Positions 28,809 through 39,400 of a stretch of DNA of 64,000 nucleotides are shown one piece after another. Source of the DNA: Bifidobacterium asteroides. Its GTDB lineage: Bacteria; Actinomycetota; Actinomycetes; Actinomycetales; Bifidobacteriaceae. Each line of letters opens with the position of its first letter. The first letter of the stretch is position 1. A program made the translations under genes and the position numbers. Below the pieces are notes generated by a model. The model ran no database searches, was not told the DNA's origin, and was given only the letters and a program-made list of their open reading frames with translations. The stretch is from assembly GCF_030758775.1 (NCBI RefSeq), contig NZ_CP132384.1, positions 2,019,948-2,083,947 of the forward strand, given 5' to 3'.

Positions 28809-30812
28809 ATGAGCGATCTTGAGGGTTTGGACCTGAAGCCGGGACGGCTGGTCGGGGGCTACACCCTGATTGAGCCCCTGGGCGGCGGCGCCATGGGTTC
28901 TGTCTGGCGTGCGCGGGATGGCGGGGGCCAGGACTACGCCATGAAGATCCTGCGGGAATCCCTGGAGGAGGACGAGCAGACCTCGCCAGACAACTCTGAT
29001 GAACGGGACCGCGCCTCGGCCCGCGAGCGCCTGCGACGCGAGGCTCTGGCCCTGCAACGGATCCGTCATCCGGGCGTCTGCCGGATCGTGGATATGGAAC
29101 TTGATGATGCCCTGGCTTTCATCGTGACCGAACTGATCGAGGGGCGCAATCTTCGCGACGACGTGGCTGTCAACGGCCCCTATCGGGGCGACGATCTGGA
29201 GCGGCTGGCACGGAAGCTGACCGATGCCGTCGCAGCCGTCCACCAGGCGGGCATCGTCCACCGGGACATCAAGCCCACCAATGTCATGATCTCGGTCTCG
29301 GGGCCGGTGCTGGTGGACTTCGGCATCGCCATGGGCCAGGGGCAGAGTCATGTGACCCGGACCGGGCTGGTCATGGGAACCCCCGGCTTCATCGCCCCGG
29401 AGATCATCGACGGAGCCGAGGCCGACCAGGGAACCGACTGGTGGAGCACGGCCGCTGTTCTGGCCTATGCGGCCACCGGACGTGCGGTCTTCGGCGACAA
29501 ACCCATGATGGCGGTCCTGGAACGGGAGGCCTCGGGCAATGCCGACCTGTCCGGACTTCCCACCGGCACCATGAGAGCCTTGCGCTCGGCCCTCTCCCCC
29601 GATAGGAGTGCGCGTTGCACGCCCGAGGAGCTCCTGGAGGCCATCGGCCAGGACGCCATGGATCCGCAGGCCTGGCAAGGGGAGCAAGACGATCAGCAAC
29701 CCAACAAGGGCGGTCAGGGGACGATGCGCCCTTTTGGCGGCGACTCTTCGGAGGCTGAGGGGCAGGCCGACGCGCCCACCATGGTCGTTGAGCCGGCCAC
29801 CATGCCCATGCCGCCGATCACCCAGGCCGATCCAGACAGTCCGCGGACGGCCTGGTCACGACCTCCGACAGATAACGGAACCGATGAGCAGACGACCCTT
29901 ATGCCCGACTCGGAACAGCCCACCAGCCTTTTGAATCCCCTTCCAGCAGCCCAGGAGCAGCAGGAGCAGACGCAGACCTGGCAGGATCTCCAGCCAGTAG
30001 CCGATCGTCAAGATCTCCAAACCACCACCGTCCAGGATCCGCTACCGCCGGCACAGCCCCTACCCAGCGGATACGGCAATGACGCAAACGCCCACTGGTT
30101 GGGAGACCAGCCCCCTGCCCAGATGCGACGTCTGCGCTACCTGAAGGCCGGAACCCCTTGCCTGGTCATGCTGGGAATGTTCCCTGCCCTGCTGACAGCA
30201 CTGGCTCCGGTTTCGGCCCTGGCAACCGCCGGAATCCTTCTCTGGGCCCTGAGCACTGCCGGATGGAGCATCAAAGCCCAGATCGAACGCGAGCTGCGCC
30301 GCGACGGCCCTCGGCGGAGCACCGACCGCCTGCTGAACGCAGCCGCCCTCCCCTGGCACCTGCTCAAGGGCCTGGCGGCCGCCCTGCTGCGCCTGCCGGG
30401 CATGATCCTCGTCCAGGCTTTGGTGGCTCTGCCGCTGACCTGGGCGGGCGCCCTCACCACCGTCCACGCAGGCCTGACCCTGGGCGAGCACCTGCTGGCC
30501 CTCCCCCTGCCGGCGGCCAGGCCGCTGTCCGCCGGCGGACTGGCCATGGCCCTGGCGACGCTGGCAGGCTGGCTGTTGACGACCCTGCCGACGCAGAACC
30601 GCTCTGCCCCCAAGGCCAACAGCGGCAACATGGTCCTGCGGCTGGCGGCGGGTCGCATCCCCATGGGCCGCCAGGATCCCACGGCGCCGGGCAACCCCCG
30701 CCGCAGGTGGATCCTGCTCCTGATCTGGCTGCTGATTATTGCCGTCCTCCTGGCCGGGCTGATCGCCCAGCCCTCCATGGACTGGGCCCCCATCCACCTC
30801 CTGCGCGCCTAA
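28809..30812 (+). CDS. Membrane-bound serine/threonine protein kinase
   Basis: 667 residues from the ATG at 28809 (MSDLEGLDL). The N-terminal Hanks-type kinase (about 17-290) is catalytically complete: glycine loop LGGGAMGSVWRA, lysine in YAMKIL, HRDIKPTN at 152, VDFGIA at 169, and GTPGFIAPEI at 190. Residues 290-440 form a Q/T/P-rich linker. Three hydrophobic blocks follow (about 450-484, 526-598, 634-655), giving about five helices, unlike PknB-type kinases with a single helix and PASTA domains. Envelope or transport sensing is an inference. A DsbA-like gene follows 61 bases downstream. Confidence 0.9.
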   Translation: MSDLEGLDLKPGRLVGGYTLIEPLGGGAMGSVWRARDGGGQDYAMKILRESLEEDEQTSPDNSDERDRASARERLRREALALQRIRHPGVCRIVDMELDDALAFIVTELIEGRNLRDDVAVNGPYRGDDLERLARKLTDAVAAVHQAGIVHRDIKPTNVMISVSGPVLVDFGIAMGQGQSHVTRTGLVMGTPGFIAPEIIDGAEADQGTDWWSTAAVLAYAATGRAVFGDKPMMAVLEREASGNADLSGLPTGTMRALRSALSPDRSARCTPEELLEAIGQDAMDPQAWQGEQDDQQPNKGGQGTMRPFGGDSSEAEGQADAPTMVVEPATMPMPPITQADPDSPRTAWSRPPTDNGTDEQTTLMPDSEQPTSLLNPLPAAQEQQEQTQTWQDLQPVADRQDLQTTTVQDPLPPAQPLPSGYGNDANAHWLGDQPPAQMRRLRYLKAGTPCLVMLGMFPALLTALAPVSALATAGILLWALSTAGWSIKAQIERELRRDGPRRSTDRLLNAAALPWHLLKGLAAALLRLPGMILVQALVALPLTWAGALTTVHAGLTLGEHLLALPLPAARPLSAGGLAMALATLAGWLLTTLPTQNRSAPKANSGNMVLRLAAGRIPMGRQDPTAPGNPRRRWILLLIWLLIIAVLLAGLIAQPSMDWAPIHLLRA

Positions 30813-30873
30813 GGCCGCGCTCCACCCCTGGCGGCTACACTATGCTCAGTACGCCAAGGAAAGGATCCAGGTC

Positions 30874-31797
30874 ATGTCCAAGGGCAAGCAGAACCGCAAG
30901 GCCGCGCTCAAGGCCCAGGAAGAGGCCCGCCGGCTCCAGGAGGCCAAGGAGCGCCGCCAGCAGACCATGATCGGCGTCATCGTCACCGTGGCGCTCGTCG
31001 CGCTGATCGCTCTGGGCGGATTCCTGTACTGGCGCAGCCATCGCCCGGTCAAGACCCAGGACCTGGAGCAGGCTCGTCAGGCCGTTGCAAAGGTCAAGGA
31101 AAAGCCCTCGGCCGCCAACGACCAGGGCGGCTTTCTGATCAGCTCCCAAGGGCTGGGCAAACCGGTGGCCAAGGCTCCGACGGTGGAGATCTACATGGAC
31201 TTCATGTGCCCGGGCTGCGGCGCCCTGCATCGCGGGCTGGACTCCACCCTGACCGGTCTGGTGGATGCCGGGCAGATCAACCTGGTCATCTATCCCATGA
31301 GCTTCATGGACAGGCTCTCCACCGACAACTACTCGACCAGGACGGGCACGGCCACCATCTACGTGGCCCAGCACGATCCGGACCACCTGCTGCCCTTCAT
31401 CGCCAATCTCTACGCCAAGGACTTCCAGCCGGACGAGTCCGACTACCACCCCGTCAGCAACGACAAGATCCGTCAGCAGGCCATCAAGGCCGGGGTTGAT
31501 CCCAAGGTTGCTGACCAGGCGCTCAAGGGCCACTACCAGGCTTGGATCAAGGCCATGGACACCTACACCCCCCTGCGCAAGGAGCTCTGGAATCCCTCCG
31601 GGTCCAACAAGGGGCAGATGACCACGCCCACGGTCCGCATCAACGGCAATTACTGGGAGCTGGGCAACCTGTCCCAAGCAGGTCTGGACTACCGCTCGGG
31701 CCTGCTCAAGGCTCTGGGCCTGGACCAGTCCAAGGTGGGTGTCAAGGGCGCCATGCCCGCCATCGGCGCCTCCGGCCAACCGCGCTCGCTGGACTGA
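30874..31797 (+). CDS. DsbA-like membrane-anchored thiol oxidoreductase
   Basis: 307 residues. A basic cytoplasmic stretch (1-29) precedes one helix (about 30-52, TMIGVIVTVALVALIALGGFLYW), then an extracellular DsbA_2/thioredoxin-4 fold with the redox motif FMCPGCGALHR at about residue 110, PEL-style TPTVRINGNYWELG near 250 (cis-Pro loop), and helical insert. It probably forms or isomerises disulfides in secreted proteins. The ATG at 30874 has AAAGGATCC upstream. tRNA-Thr lies 109 bases downstream. Confidence 0.88.
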   Translation: MSKGKQNRKAALKAQEEARRLQEAKERRQQTMIGVIVTVALVALIALGGFLYWRSHRPVKTQDLEQARQAVAKVKEKPSAANDQGGFLISSQGLGKPVAKAPTVEIYMDFMCPGCGALHRGLDSTLTGLVDAGQINLVIYPMSFMDRLSTDNYSTRTGTATIYVAQHDPDHLLPFIANLYAKDFQPDESDYHPVSNDKIRQQAIKAGVDPKVADQALKGHYQAWIKAMDTYTPLRKELWNPSGSNKGQMTTPTVRINGNYWELGNLSQAGLDYRSGLLKALGLDQSKVGVKGAMPAIGASGQPRSLD

Positions 31798-31906
31798 ACC
31801 GGGCAGGTCGAGAGAAATTTCGCGTCCAGCGTCCCCCTTGGGGGCACGGTGATGGTACGATATCATTCCGTACCGCGGCCCGGAGCTGTAATGGACCACC
31901 GGGACC

Positions 31907-31980
31907 GCCTCCTTAGCTCAGTTGGCCAGAGCAGCCGCCTTGTAAGCGGCAGGTCGTCAGTTCGACTCTGACAGGAGGCT
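31907..31980 (+). tRNA. tRNA-Thr (anticodon TGT)
   Basis: 74 nt cloverleaf. The acceptor stem GCCTCCT pairs with AGGAGGC (31973-31979) and the discriminator is T. The anticodon stem GCCGC/GCGGC encloses loop CTTGTAA, giving anticodon TGT. The T-arm contains GTTCGACTC. CCA is not encoded, consistent with a cca gene at 40335. Confidence 0.97.
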
Positions 31981-32383
31981 CTACGCCAGGAACGAACCAT
32001 AAAATCCGATTATTCAGCTTTGTCTCCGGGCAGGCTATAATGATGGACATTACCTGGATAATTGCAAATACTTCCCTCGAGTAAGTCATTTCGGAGGCTC
32101 GTTCTCCGAAGTACGAACGGAGCTTTTCCCCAACCATCTCCGTTCGTATTCGAGGACGGGATCATTCCCCTTCATTCCCGTCCTCTTGACGTTGATCCGC
32201 CGGCCCAGGGCCCGGGTCTTGAAAAGCCGACTGACCGATGACGGTCAAGTCGGCTTTTTTATTGCCACCCGTCTGTGACAAATGTGGATGTTTGCCCGAC
32301 CTTGCTGATTGTCTGGCTTGGCTCCATGCCCGCGCCGCTAGAATTGCCAGGTACAGACAAGGCAGGAACGGGGAGGCGAGCAC
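31981..32383. other. Gap between tRNA-Thr and rpf
   Basis: About 400 bases containing only the terminator at 32221 and the rpf leader. An imperfect repeat of TCCGTTCGTA-type sequence near 32100-32145 (GAAGTACGAACGGAG and CTCCGTTCGTATTCG) forms a second possible hairpin. No gene seen. Confidence 0.5.
32221..32260 (+). terminator. Strong intrinsic terminator
   Basis: AAAAGCCGACT pairs with AGTCGGCTTTT, and an inner GACCG/CGGTC stem extends it; six T follow. It ends 124 bases before the rpf start and about 240 bases past tRNA-Thr. The A-run on the other side means it could act in both directions. Confidence 0.9.
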
Positions 32384-33787
32384 ATGGCCAGACGCTGGAC
32401 GCCGCGGCGTTTCGTCGTGCTCAGAAGGATCCGCGTGGCCTCCTGCGCACTCCTGGTCGTTCTGGCCATGGTCCTGGCCTTCGGCATCACCGCACGCAAG
32501 AGCGTGGCTTTAAGCGTCAACGGCCAGACCAAAATGGTGACCACCTACGCCTACAGCGTGGACGGCCTGCTGCGCCAGCAGGGGATCAAGGTCAAGACCC
32601 ACGACCTGGTCGATTCCAGCTCCGGAGGCCAGCTGCGCAACCATGCGGCAGTCACCGTACGTTCCGCCTATCAGACCACCATCGTCATCCAGGGCCAGCG
32701 GGTGCCCTTCTGGACCACAGCCACCAGCATGGACCAGCTGCTGGGATTCTTCGAGGAGAACCGCAAGCAGGCCATGAAGGTCACTGTGGATATAGGCAAC
32801 GTCTACAACCAGCTGACCGGCGGTCTGGTCATCAACCAGGCGGGGCCGGTCACGGTCATAGCTGACGGGAAGACCTCGGTGGCCCCCGACGGCAAGCTCC
32901 CAGCCGCCTCCATCCTGGACTCAAAGGGCATCGTGCCAGGCAAGGAGGACCGGGTCAGCGTGGAGCGCGACCAGGGCGTCACCGTGCTGCGTGTCCGTCG
33001 GGTCACCCACGGGAACACCCAGAAGACCATCCCCCTGGCCTTTGCTACACGTACCGTGGTCGACCCAAACCTGGCGCCAGGCCAGACCCAGATCCGACAG
33101 GAAGGCGTAGCCGGCCAGCGTCTGCAGACCATCCAGGTCACCTATGTGGACGGACAGGCAGAATCGGAGCAGGTCGTCAAGGAGGAGACTGTGGCCATGC
33201 CAGTGGATCAGGTGGTGGCCGTCGGCCCTGACAAGCCAAAGGAGGGGCAGAGCAGCGGGCAGCAGTCCAAGGACAAGGGGTCCGATCATGCCAAGGACAC
33301 TTCCTCCCCAAGCGCCTCGCCGAACAAGGATGCGCAGTCGGGAAAGACAACTGCCACGCCCCCGCAGGCATCACAGCCATCAGGCTCGAATGCAACGACC
33401 AAGCCGGATCCCCCGAGTCAGGCCGAAAACACACCAGCCCCGCCGCCATCGCCAAGCCCATCGCCAAGCGGCCTTTGGCATGCAGGACCCGGCGTAGCCC
33501 AAGCCTATGCCTCGGGTGCAGCTGCTCAGCGCGGATGGACAGGTTCGCAATTCGATGACTTGGTGAAACTCTGGAACAAGGAGTCAGGATGGCAATGGGA
33601 TGCCGAGAACCTTTCCGGTGCCTACGGCATCCCCCAAAGCCTGCCGGGCTCTAAAATGAGTCAATTCGGTGCCAACTGGCGTGACGACGCTGCCATCCAA
33701 ATCGACTGGGGCCTCTGGTATATCGGCCAACGATACGGAAACCCCAGCACGGCCTGGCGCCACTCCGAGCAGTACAACTGGTACTGA
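32384..33787 (+). CDS. rpfB: Resuscitation-promoting-factor-like G5/DUF348 transglycosylase
   Basis: 467-residue secreted peptidoglycan hydrolase. A signal or anchor helix (about 18-40) is followed by DUF348 repeats (about 43-100 and later), a G5 domain (about 205-285, TRTVVDPNLAPGQTQIRQEG...), a P/S/Q-rich linker (285-370) and a C-terminal lysozyme-like transglycosylase domain (about 372-467) with catalytic glutamate in LWNKESGW and NLSGAYGIPQSLPG. The C-terminal domain resembles SLT/aggregation-promoting proteins more than the mycobacterial Rpf fold. GGGAGG precedes the ATG. The order rpf-rsmA-ispE is the standard actinobacterial cluster and supports the name. Confidence 0.88.
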   Translation: MARRWTPRRFVVLRRIRVASCALLVVLAMVLAFGITARKSVALSVNGQTKMVTTYAYSVDGLLRQQGIKVKTHDLVDSSSGGQLRNHAAVTVRSAYQTTIVIQGQRVPFWTTATSMDQLLGFFEENRKQAMKVTVDIGNVYNQLTGGLVINQAGPVTVIADGKTSVAPDGKLPAASILDSKGIVPGKEDRVSVERDQGVTVLRVRRVTHGNTQKTIPLAFATRTVVDPNLAPGQTQIRQEGVAGQRLQTIQVTYVDGQAESEQVVKEETVAMPVDQVVAVGPDKPKEGQSSGQQSKDKGSDHAKDTSSPSASPNKDAQSGKTTATPPQASQPSGSNATTKPDPPSQAENTPAPPPSPSPSPSGLWHAGPGVAQAYASGAAAQRGWTGSQFDDLVKLWNKESGWQWDAENLSGAYGIPQSLPGSKMSQFGANWRDDAAIQIDWGLWYIGQRYGNPSTAWRHSEQYNWY

Positions 33788-33820
33788 CCCCCCTACTACA
33801 TTCACGAGCAGCGAACCGAC

Positions 33821-34702
33821 ATGAACACTAGAAGCGAGAGCGACCGCCTTCTGGGTGCCGCCGATATCCGACGCATCGCCGACCAGGCCGGCATCCATCC
33901 CACCAAGCGTCTGGGCCAGAACTTCGTTATCGATCCAGGCACTGTCCGCAGGATCGTGCGCCTGGCAGAGGTGAAACCCGGTCAGTCCGTTCTGGAGGTG
34001 GGTCCAGGTCTGGGATCCCTGACCCTTGGGCTACTGGAGGCGGGCTGTCTGGTGACCGCCGACGAGATCGACTCCGGGCTGGCCCGGCGCCTGCCTGAGA
34101 CCGTCAGCGAACGCATGCCGGAAGCCTTGGACCGGCTGACCGTGATCAACCGGGATGCCCTGACCCTGACCCCTCAGCTGGCAGACGACGCGGGCAGAAG
34201 CGCCGACCTGACCCTGGTAGCCAACCTGCCCTACAACGTAGCCACTCCCATCATCCTGACCCTCCTGGCCCGGTTCGCCAATCTGAGCCGGTTCCTGGTC
34301 ATGGTCCAGAAGGAGGTGGCGGACCGCCTGACTGCTGGCCCGGGTTCCAAGGTCTACGGCGCCCCCAGCCTGAAGCTGGCCTGGTACGGCCGTGCCGCCC
34401 AAGCGGGCAAGATCGGACGTCACGTCTTCTGGCCTGCTCCCAATGTCGACTCGGCCCTGGTCTCCTTTGTCCGTAACGAGGAAGGGCACATCGGCGAGGA
34501 TGAGCGCACGCGGAATCGGGTTTTCGCTCTGATCGACGCCGCCTTCGGCCAGCGCCGCAAGACCCTGCATGCTGCCCTGAAGGGCCTGGTGCCCCCCGAG
34601 GCCTTCAAGGCGGCGGGCATCGATCCGAGCCGACGCGGAGAGACCATGACCATTGCAGAATTCGCCGCCCTGGAGCGGGCCGGCCGCGAGGTGGCCGCGT
34701 GA
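33821..34702 (+). CDS. rsmA: 16S rRNA (adenine1518/1519-N6,N6)-dimethyltransferase
   Basis: Late 30S maturation enzyme dimethylating two adjacent adenines in helix 45. 293 residues. Seen: KRLGQNFVIDPGTVRRIV at 27-45, SAM motif VLEVGPGLGSLTLGLL, the catalytic LVANLPYNVATPII (NLPY) and MVQKEVADRL. The stop overlaps the ispE GTG (GTGA). The ribosome site at 33821 is weak. Confidence 0.95.
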   Translation: MNTRSESDRLLGAADIRRIADQAGIHPTKRLGQNFVIDPGTVRRIVRLAEVKPGQSVLEVGPGLGSLTLGLLEAGCLVTADEIDSGLARRLPETVSERMPEALDRLTVINRDALTLTPQLADDAGRSADLTLVANLPYNVATPIILTLLARFANLSRFLVMVQKEVADRLTAGPGSKVYGAPSLKLAWYGRAAQAGKIGRHVFWPAPNVDSALVSFVRNEEGHIGEDERTRNRVFALIDAAFGQRRKTLHAALKGLVPPEAFKAAGIDPSRRGETMTIAEFAALERAGREVAA

Positions 34703-35619
34703 GCCCGGCCGTCGGCGGGGAGGGAATCGCCCTGGACTGCCCGGCAAAGATCAACCTGCTGCTTCGGGTCGGACCCGCCCGAGCGGATTGGGGCGGCCGT
34801 CACCGCCTGGACACCATCTACAGTGCCGTAAGCATCCTGGACAGAGTGGAACTGAGCCCAAGAGAGCCCGGCAGCGGCTTCAGGCTGCACATGGAGGGCG
34901 AGCATCTGGGCGATCTGGCCGACCATGACGCTGATCCCCATGCAAACCTGGCCGTCAAGGCCCTCCTAGTCATGGCTCAGGCCACCGGGCGCCAGCCGGA
35001 TGTGGCCATCCGCATCATTAAGCGAATACCGGTGGGTGCCGGTCTGGCCGGGGGCTCCACGGATGCGGCCGGAACCATGCTGGGCCTGAACCGGCTCTGG
35101 GAGCTCGGGCTGAGCGCAGCTGAACTGGATGAGATCGCCGCCGGGCTGGGCGCAGACCTGCCCTTCTGTCTGCATGGTGGCCTCAGCCACGGCTCGGGTT
35201 TCGGCCAGGTTCTGGAGCCCTTGGATCCGACAGGTGCGGAGGCTCGAAGTTTGCGCAATGCCGGACTGACCGGCCGCCTGCTGATCGGCGCCTATGAAGA
35301 TCAGCTGAGCACGGCCCAGGTATACAAGGCCTTCGACGCGATCGGCCCCGGCCCCGGCGACCTGAACGACCTGCAAAAAACCGCCTGTGCTCTTCACCCA
35401 CGCTCGCTCCTGGCTCTGGATCTGGCCCGGCGGGCAGGGGCAGGGCCAGCTTTCGTCTCGGGATCTGGCCCATCGGTGGTGGCCATGGTTCCTCACTTGG
35501 ACCAAGCGGCTACACTGATAAGACTCTGGCGGGAGCAGAATGCCGTAGACAGAATCATTGAGGCTGACTCGCCAGTCCTGCCCAGGATGGTCCCCCTACG
35601 AGTCACCCATGGACAGTAG
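34699..35619 (+). CDS. ispE: 4-diphosphocytidyl-2-C-methyl-D-erythritol kinase
   Basis: GHMP kinase of the MEP isoprenoid pathway, 306 residues. Seen: the substrate strand CPAKINLLLRVG, the ATP loop IPVGAGLAGGSTDAAGTM, and VSGSGPSVVAMV near the C-terminus. Start is GTG at 34699, overlapping the rsmA stop. Translational coupling with rsmA is likely. The stop lies 10 bases before the LytR_C gene. Confidence 0.95.
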   Translation: MSPAVGGEGIALDCPAKINLLLRVGPARADWGGRHRLDTIYSAVSILDRVELSPREPGSGFRLHMEGEHLGDLADHDADPHANLAVKALLVMAQATGRQPDVAIRIIKRIPVGAGLAGGSTDAAGTMLGLNRLWELGLSAAELDEIAAGLGADLPFCLHGGLSHGSGFGQVLEPLDPTGAEARSLRNAGLTGRLLIGAYEDQLSTAQVYKAFDAIGPGPGDLNDLQKTACALHPRSLLALDLARRAGAGPAFVSGSGPSVVAMVPHLDQAATLIRLWREQNAVDRIIEADSPVLPRMVPLRVTHGQ

Positions 35620-35629
35620 AGTAGGCAAC

Positions 35630-36241
35630 ATGATGAATCCCGAACCACTCGACGAACGCGAGGCCCGCAGGCAGTTCGTACGACGGCGGCAGAAGATGGT
35701 CTTCACTATAGCCGTCAGCGCCCTGGTGGTCATCCTGGTCATCTGTGGTCTGATCATCTTCGGATCCATCGGGCATACCGCCAAACATGCCACCATCGCC
35801 AAGCCCAACTATGGGGTCGCTGTGCCCTGTCCGCCCGACAAGTCCAAGCTGGTCAACCACCCCGACATCCGTGTGCGGGTGCTCAACGGAACCAACAAGT
35901 CCGGTCTGGCCACTGCTCTGGCGTCGGCCCTGCGCAATCGGGGATTCAACATGCAGGATGTAGCAGACTATCCGGGCAAGACCGAGACAGCGCGCACCCA
36001 GATACGCTTCGGCGCCTCGGCCATTGACCGCGGCTACACGGTGGGATCCCAATTCAACGATGCCGTGCTGGTCATGGACGACCGCAGCGACGATCTGATC
36101 GATGTGGTCATCGGGGCAACCTTTACCGATCTGAACGACGAGGACAGCACCTCTGTCGTCGGCCGTAACATCAAAGCCATCAAGGGCTGCCTGGCCGACC
36201 CCTCCTCCCTGAAGAACCTGCCCAAGGCTCCCAAGGCCTGA
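35630..36241 (+). CDS. LytR_C domain membrane protein
   Basis: 203 residues from the ATG at 35630 (MMNPEPLDER). An alternative ATG at 35609 would overlap ispE. After a charged N-terminus (RRQFVRRRQK) comes one helix (about 25-47, TIAVSALVVILVICGLIIFGSI), and then an extracytoplasmic LytR/CpsA/Psr C-terminal domain: HPDIRVRVLNGTNKSGLATALASALRNRGFNMQDVADYPGK, and RYGASAIDRGY-type strands later. It lacks the LCP transferase domain, so it is an accessory envelope protein of unknown role. Probably in the ispE transcript. Confidence 0.85.
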   Translation: MMNPEPLDEREARRQFVRRRQKMVFTIAVSALVVILVICGLIIFGSIGHTAKHATIAKPNYGVAVPCPPDKSKLVNHPDIRVRVLNGTNKSGLATALASALRNRGFNMQDVADYPGKTETARTQIRFGASAIDRGYTVGSQFNDAVLVMDDRSDDLIDVVIGATFTDLNDEDSTSVVGRNIKAIKGCLADPSSLKNLPKAPKA

Positions 36242-36379
36242 CACCGCAGCAATGTTGCCGGCCTGGCATCCCGCCCAGGAGCGCGGACCCGGCTGTTGTA
36301 GAACCTTCAACCGTAGGCGTTTGCGCGCATGGTATGGTAGTAGGTGTAACACCTTGGGGTCGTGGGTGTTTGGGGACTT

Positions 36380-36418
36380 GATACAGCTTCTTAGTACAGC
36401 TTTTTGATACAGTTTTGA
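36380..36418 (+). repeat. Three 13-base direct repeats upstream of the RCC1 gene
   Basis: TACAG recurs at 36382, 36395 and 36408, exactly 13 bases apart, each followed by CTT or TTT-rich sequence. The array ends about 55 bases before the RCC1 start codon. It may be a regulator-binding array, or slippage-prone sequence that sets promoter spacing. Confidence 0.45.
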
Positions 36419-36473
36419 GTGCGATCTCCGGGGGATGCTGTACAGGCTCTGCGAAGAAGGGGGTCGACTCATC

Positions 36474-39400
36474 ATGCGTCAGCGTTCAGGCATGGCAGCA
36501 GCAGCCCTGGCCTTTCTCCTAGCCCTGTCCTGCACACCTGCTTTGGCCGGGAGCACCGGCAGTCCATCCGGAGAAGCCACGCCCATCACCCTGGACAAAC
36601 AGCAGGGGGATGATAGCCCGCAGGCCGTATCGCCGTCCTCCTCCCCACCAATGCCTTCCCCACCAACGTCCTCACCCCTGAGCCACACGACCCCGATGCC
36701 TTCCTCACCCACGCTCGACACTGCCGGCGATGCTGATGCCGTCCAGGCCCGGTCCTACGCAGCCTGGACGGTCAGCTTCGACACGGCAGGCGGCGGCAGC
36801 GTTGGCAGGCAGACCGTCCCCGACGGGGGCCAGGCCAGTCGGCCCAGCCCCGACCCCGTCAGGGACGGATACCTGTTCGACGGCTGGTTCCAAGGCGACG
36901 TCGCCTACGACTTCACCCAGCCCGTCACCGGCAGCATCACCCTCACCGCCCACTGGACCAAGGGAGACGGCCATTGGGCCATCAGCCCCAGCCAAGGGCC
37001 CATAGCCGGGGGCGCCAAGGTCACCCTCACCCCGCCCGCGCAACGCGGCATCAGACTCAGCCAACTCAGCATGGGCGGCCTTCATTCCGCGGCCATCAGC
37101 TCGGACGGCAACCTCTACACCTGGGGAGACAATGGCGCTGGCGAGCTGGGCGACGGCACCAACACCAACCGGTCCACACCAGTCCAAGTCAAAAAGCCCA
37201 AGGGCACGCCGGAAAAATTCATTTGGAAAGAAGTCAGCATAGGCTGGGACCATTCTGCGGCATTCGGTTCGGACGGCAACCTCTACATCTGGGGCCAAAA
37301 CGGCCGCGGCCAGCTGGGCGACGGCACCACCACCAAGCGGAACGCACCGGCCCCGGTCGACAAGCCCCAAGGCACGCCAGCAGGATTCACCTGGAAACAA
37401 TTCACCCTAGGCGACTTGAGTACCGCAGCATTCGGTTCGGACGGCAACCTCTACATCTGGGGAAACAACCAGTATGGGCAGCTGGGCAACGGCACCACCA
37501 CCAACCAGACCAGGCCGATCAAGGTCGACAAGCCCCAAGGCACGCCAGCAGGATTCACCTGGAAACAGGCCAGCCTTAGCTGCAATCATTCCGGAGCTAT
37601 AGGCTCGGACGGCAACCTCTACACCTGGGGATGGAACTTCAGCGGCCAGCTGGGCGACGGCACTACCACCGACCGGCACACGCCCACCCTGGTCAAGAAG
37701 CCCCAAGGCGCACCCGCCGGGTTCACCTGGAAACAGGTCAGCATAGGCTGGCAGCATTCCGCGGCAATCGGCTCGGACGGCAACCTCTACACCTGGGGGC
37801 AGAACTACAGAACCCAGCTGGGCGACGGCACCAACACCGACCGGCACACGCCCACCCTGGTCAGCAAGCCCCAAGGCGCACCCGCCGGGTTCACCTGGAA
37901 ACAGGTCAACCTAGGCGACTGGCATACCGAGGCGTTGGGCTCGGACGGCAACTTCTACATCTGGGGAAGCAACGAAAACGGTCAGCTGGGCGATGGCACC
38001 AACACCACCCGGGGCAGGCCAATCCCGGTCAGCAAGCCCCAAGGCGCACCCGCCGGGTTCACCTGGAAATACACGATCCCAGGATGCAACCATACCGCAG
38101 CGATCGGCTCGGACGGCAACCTCTACACCTGGGGAGTCAACGGCAACGGCCAGCTGGGCAACGGCACCACCACCAGCTGGAATAAGCCGGGCATGGTCAA
38201 CTTCCCCGGCGCCGTCACGCCCACCAGCGTCCTGTTCGGCCAGGCCAAGGCCACAGGGATCACGGCCAACCAAGACGGCACCTGGCAGGTATCCACGCCC
38301 AAGCATGAGCCGGGGGGCGTGGACGTGACGGTCGGCTGGAGCCGGAACGGGCCGCAGCCGGACGATCACCTGCAATACACGTACATCGCCCCCCAATACC
38401 AAGTCGGCTTCAATTCCAAAAACGATTCCTGCCCCACCCCCACGGGCATGCCCCCCAGCCAGTCCGTCACCCAGGACGGGCAGACGGAACGCCCCTACCC
38501 GGACCCGAGGGCCGAAGGCTGCCTGTTCGACGGCTGGTTCCAAGGCGATGTCGCCTACGACTTCAGCCAGCCAGTCACCCATGACACCACCCTGACCGCC
38601 CACTGGACCAGGGAAGACACGCAGCACTGGTCCATCAGCCCGGACCATGGGCCCGAGACCGGCGGCACCGAGGTGACCCTGACTCCGCCCGCACAGCGAG
38701 GCATCAGATTCAACCAGATCAGACTGGGCTACAACCATTCCGCAGCCATCGGCTCAGACGGCAACCTCTACACTTGGGGAGGCAACGACGACGGACAGCT
38801 GGGCGACGGCACCAACACCAGCCGGAGCAGGCCGACCCTGGTCGACAAGCCTCAGGGGGCGGCGGACGGGTTCACCTGGAAACAGGTCATCCTCGGCGGC
38901 TGGCATTCCGCAGCCATCGGCTCCGACGGCAACCTGTACGCCTGGGGGGACAATGGCAGTGGTCAGCTGGGCAACGGCACCACCACCAACCAGAACAGAC
39001 CAGTCCTGATAAGTAAGCCCGATGGAGCACCCAAAGGATTCACCTGGAAACAGGTCAACCTAGGCGGCTTTCATTCCGCGGCCATCGGCTCCGACGGCAG
39101 CCTCTACACTTGGGGGTACAACGAATACGGCCAGCTTGGCAACGGCACCACCACCAACCAGAGCAGGCCAGTCCTGATAGGTAAGCCCCAAGACGCACCT
39201 GAAGGATTCACCTGGAAACAGGTCAACCTAGGCGGCTGGCATTCCGCAGCCATCGGCTCCGACGGAGGCCTCTACACCTGGGGAGACAATCAGTACGGCG
39301 AACTAGGCGACGGCACCACCACCAAGCGGAACATGCCAGTGCAAATCGGTAAGCCCCAAGGAGCGCCAGAAGGATTCACCTGGACACAAGCCAGCCTAGG

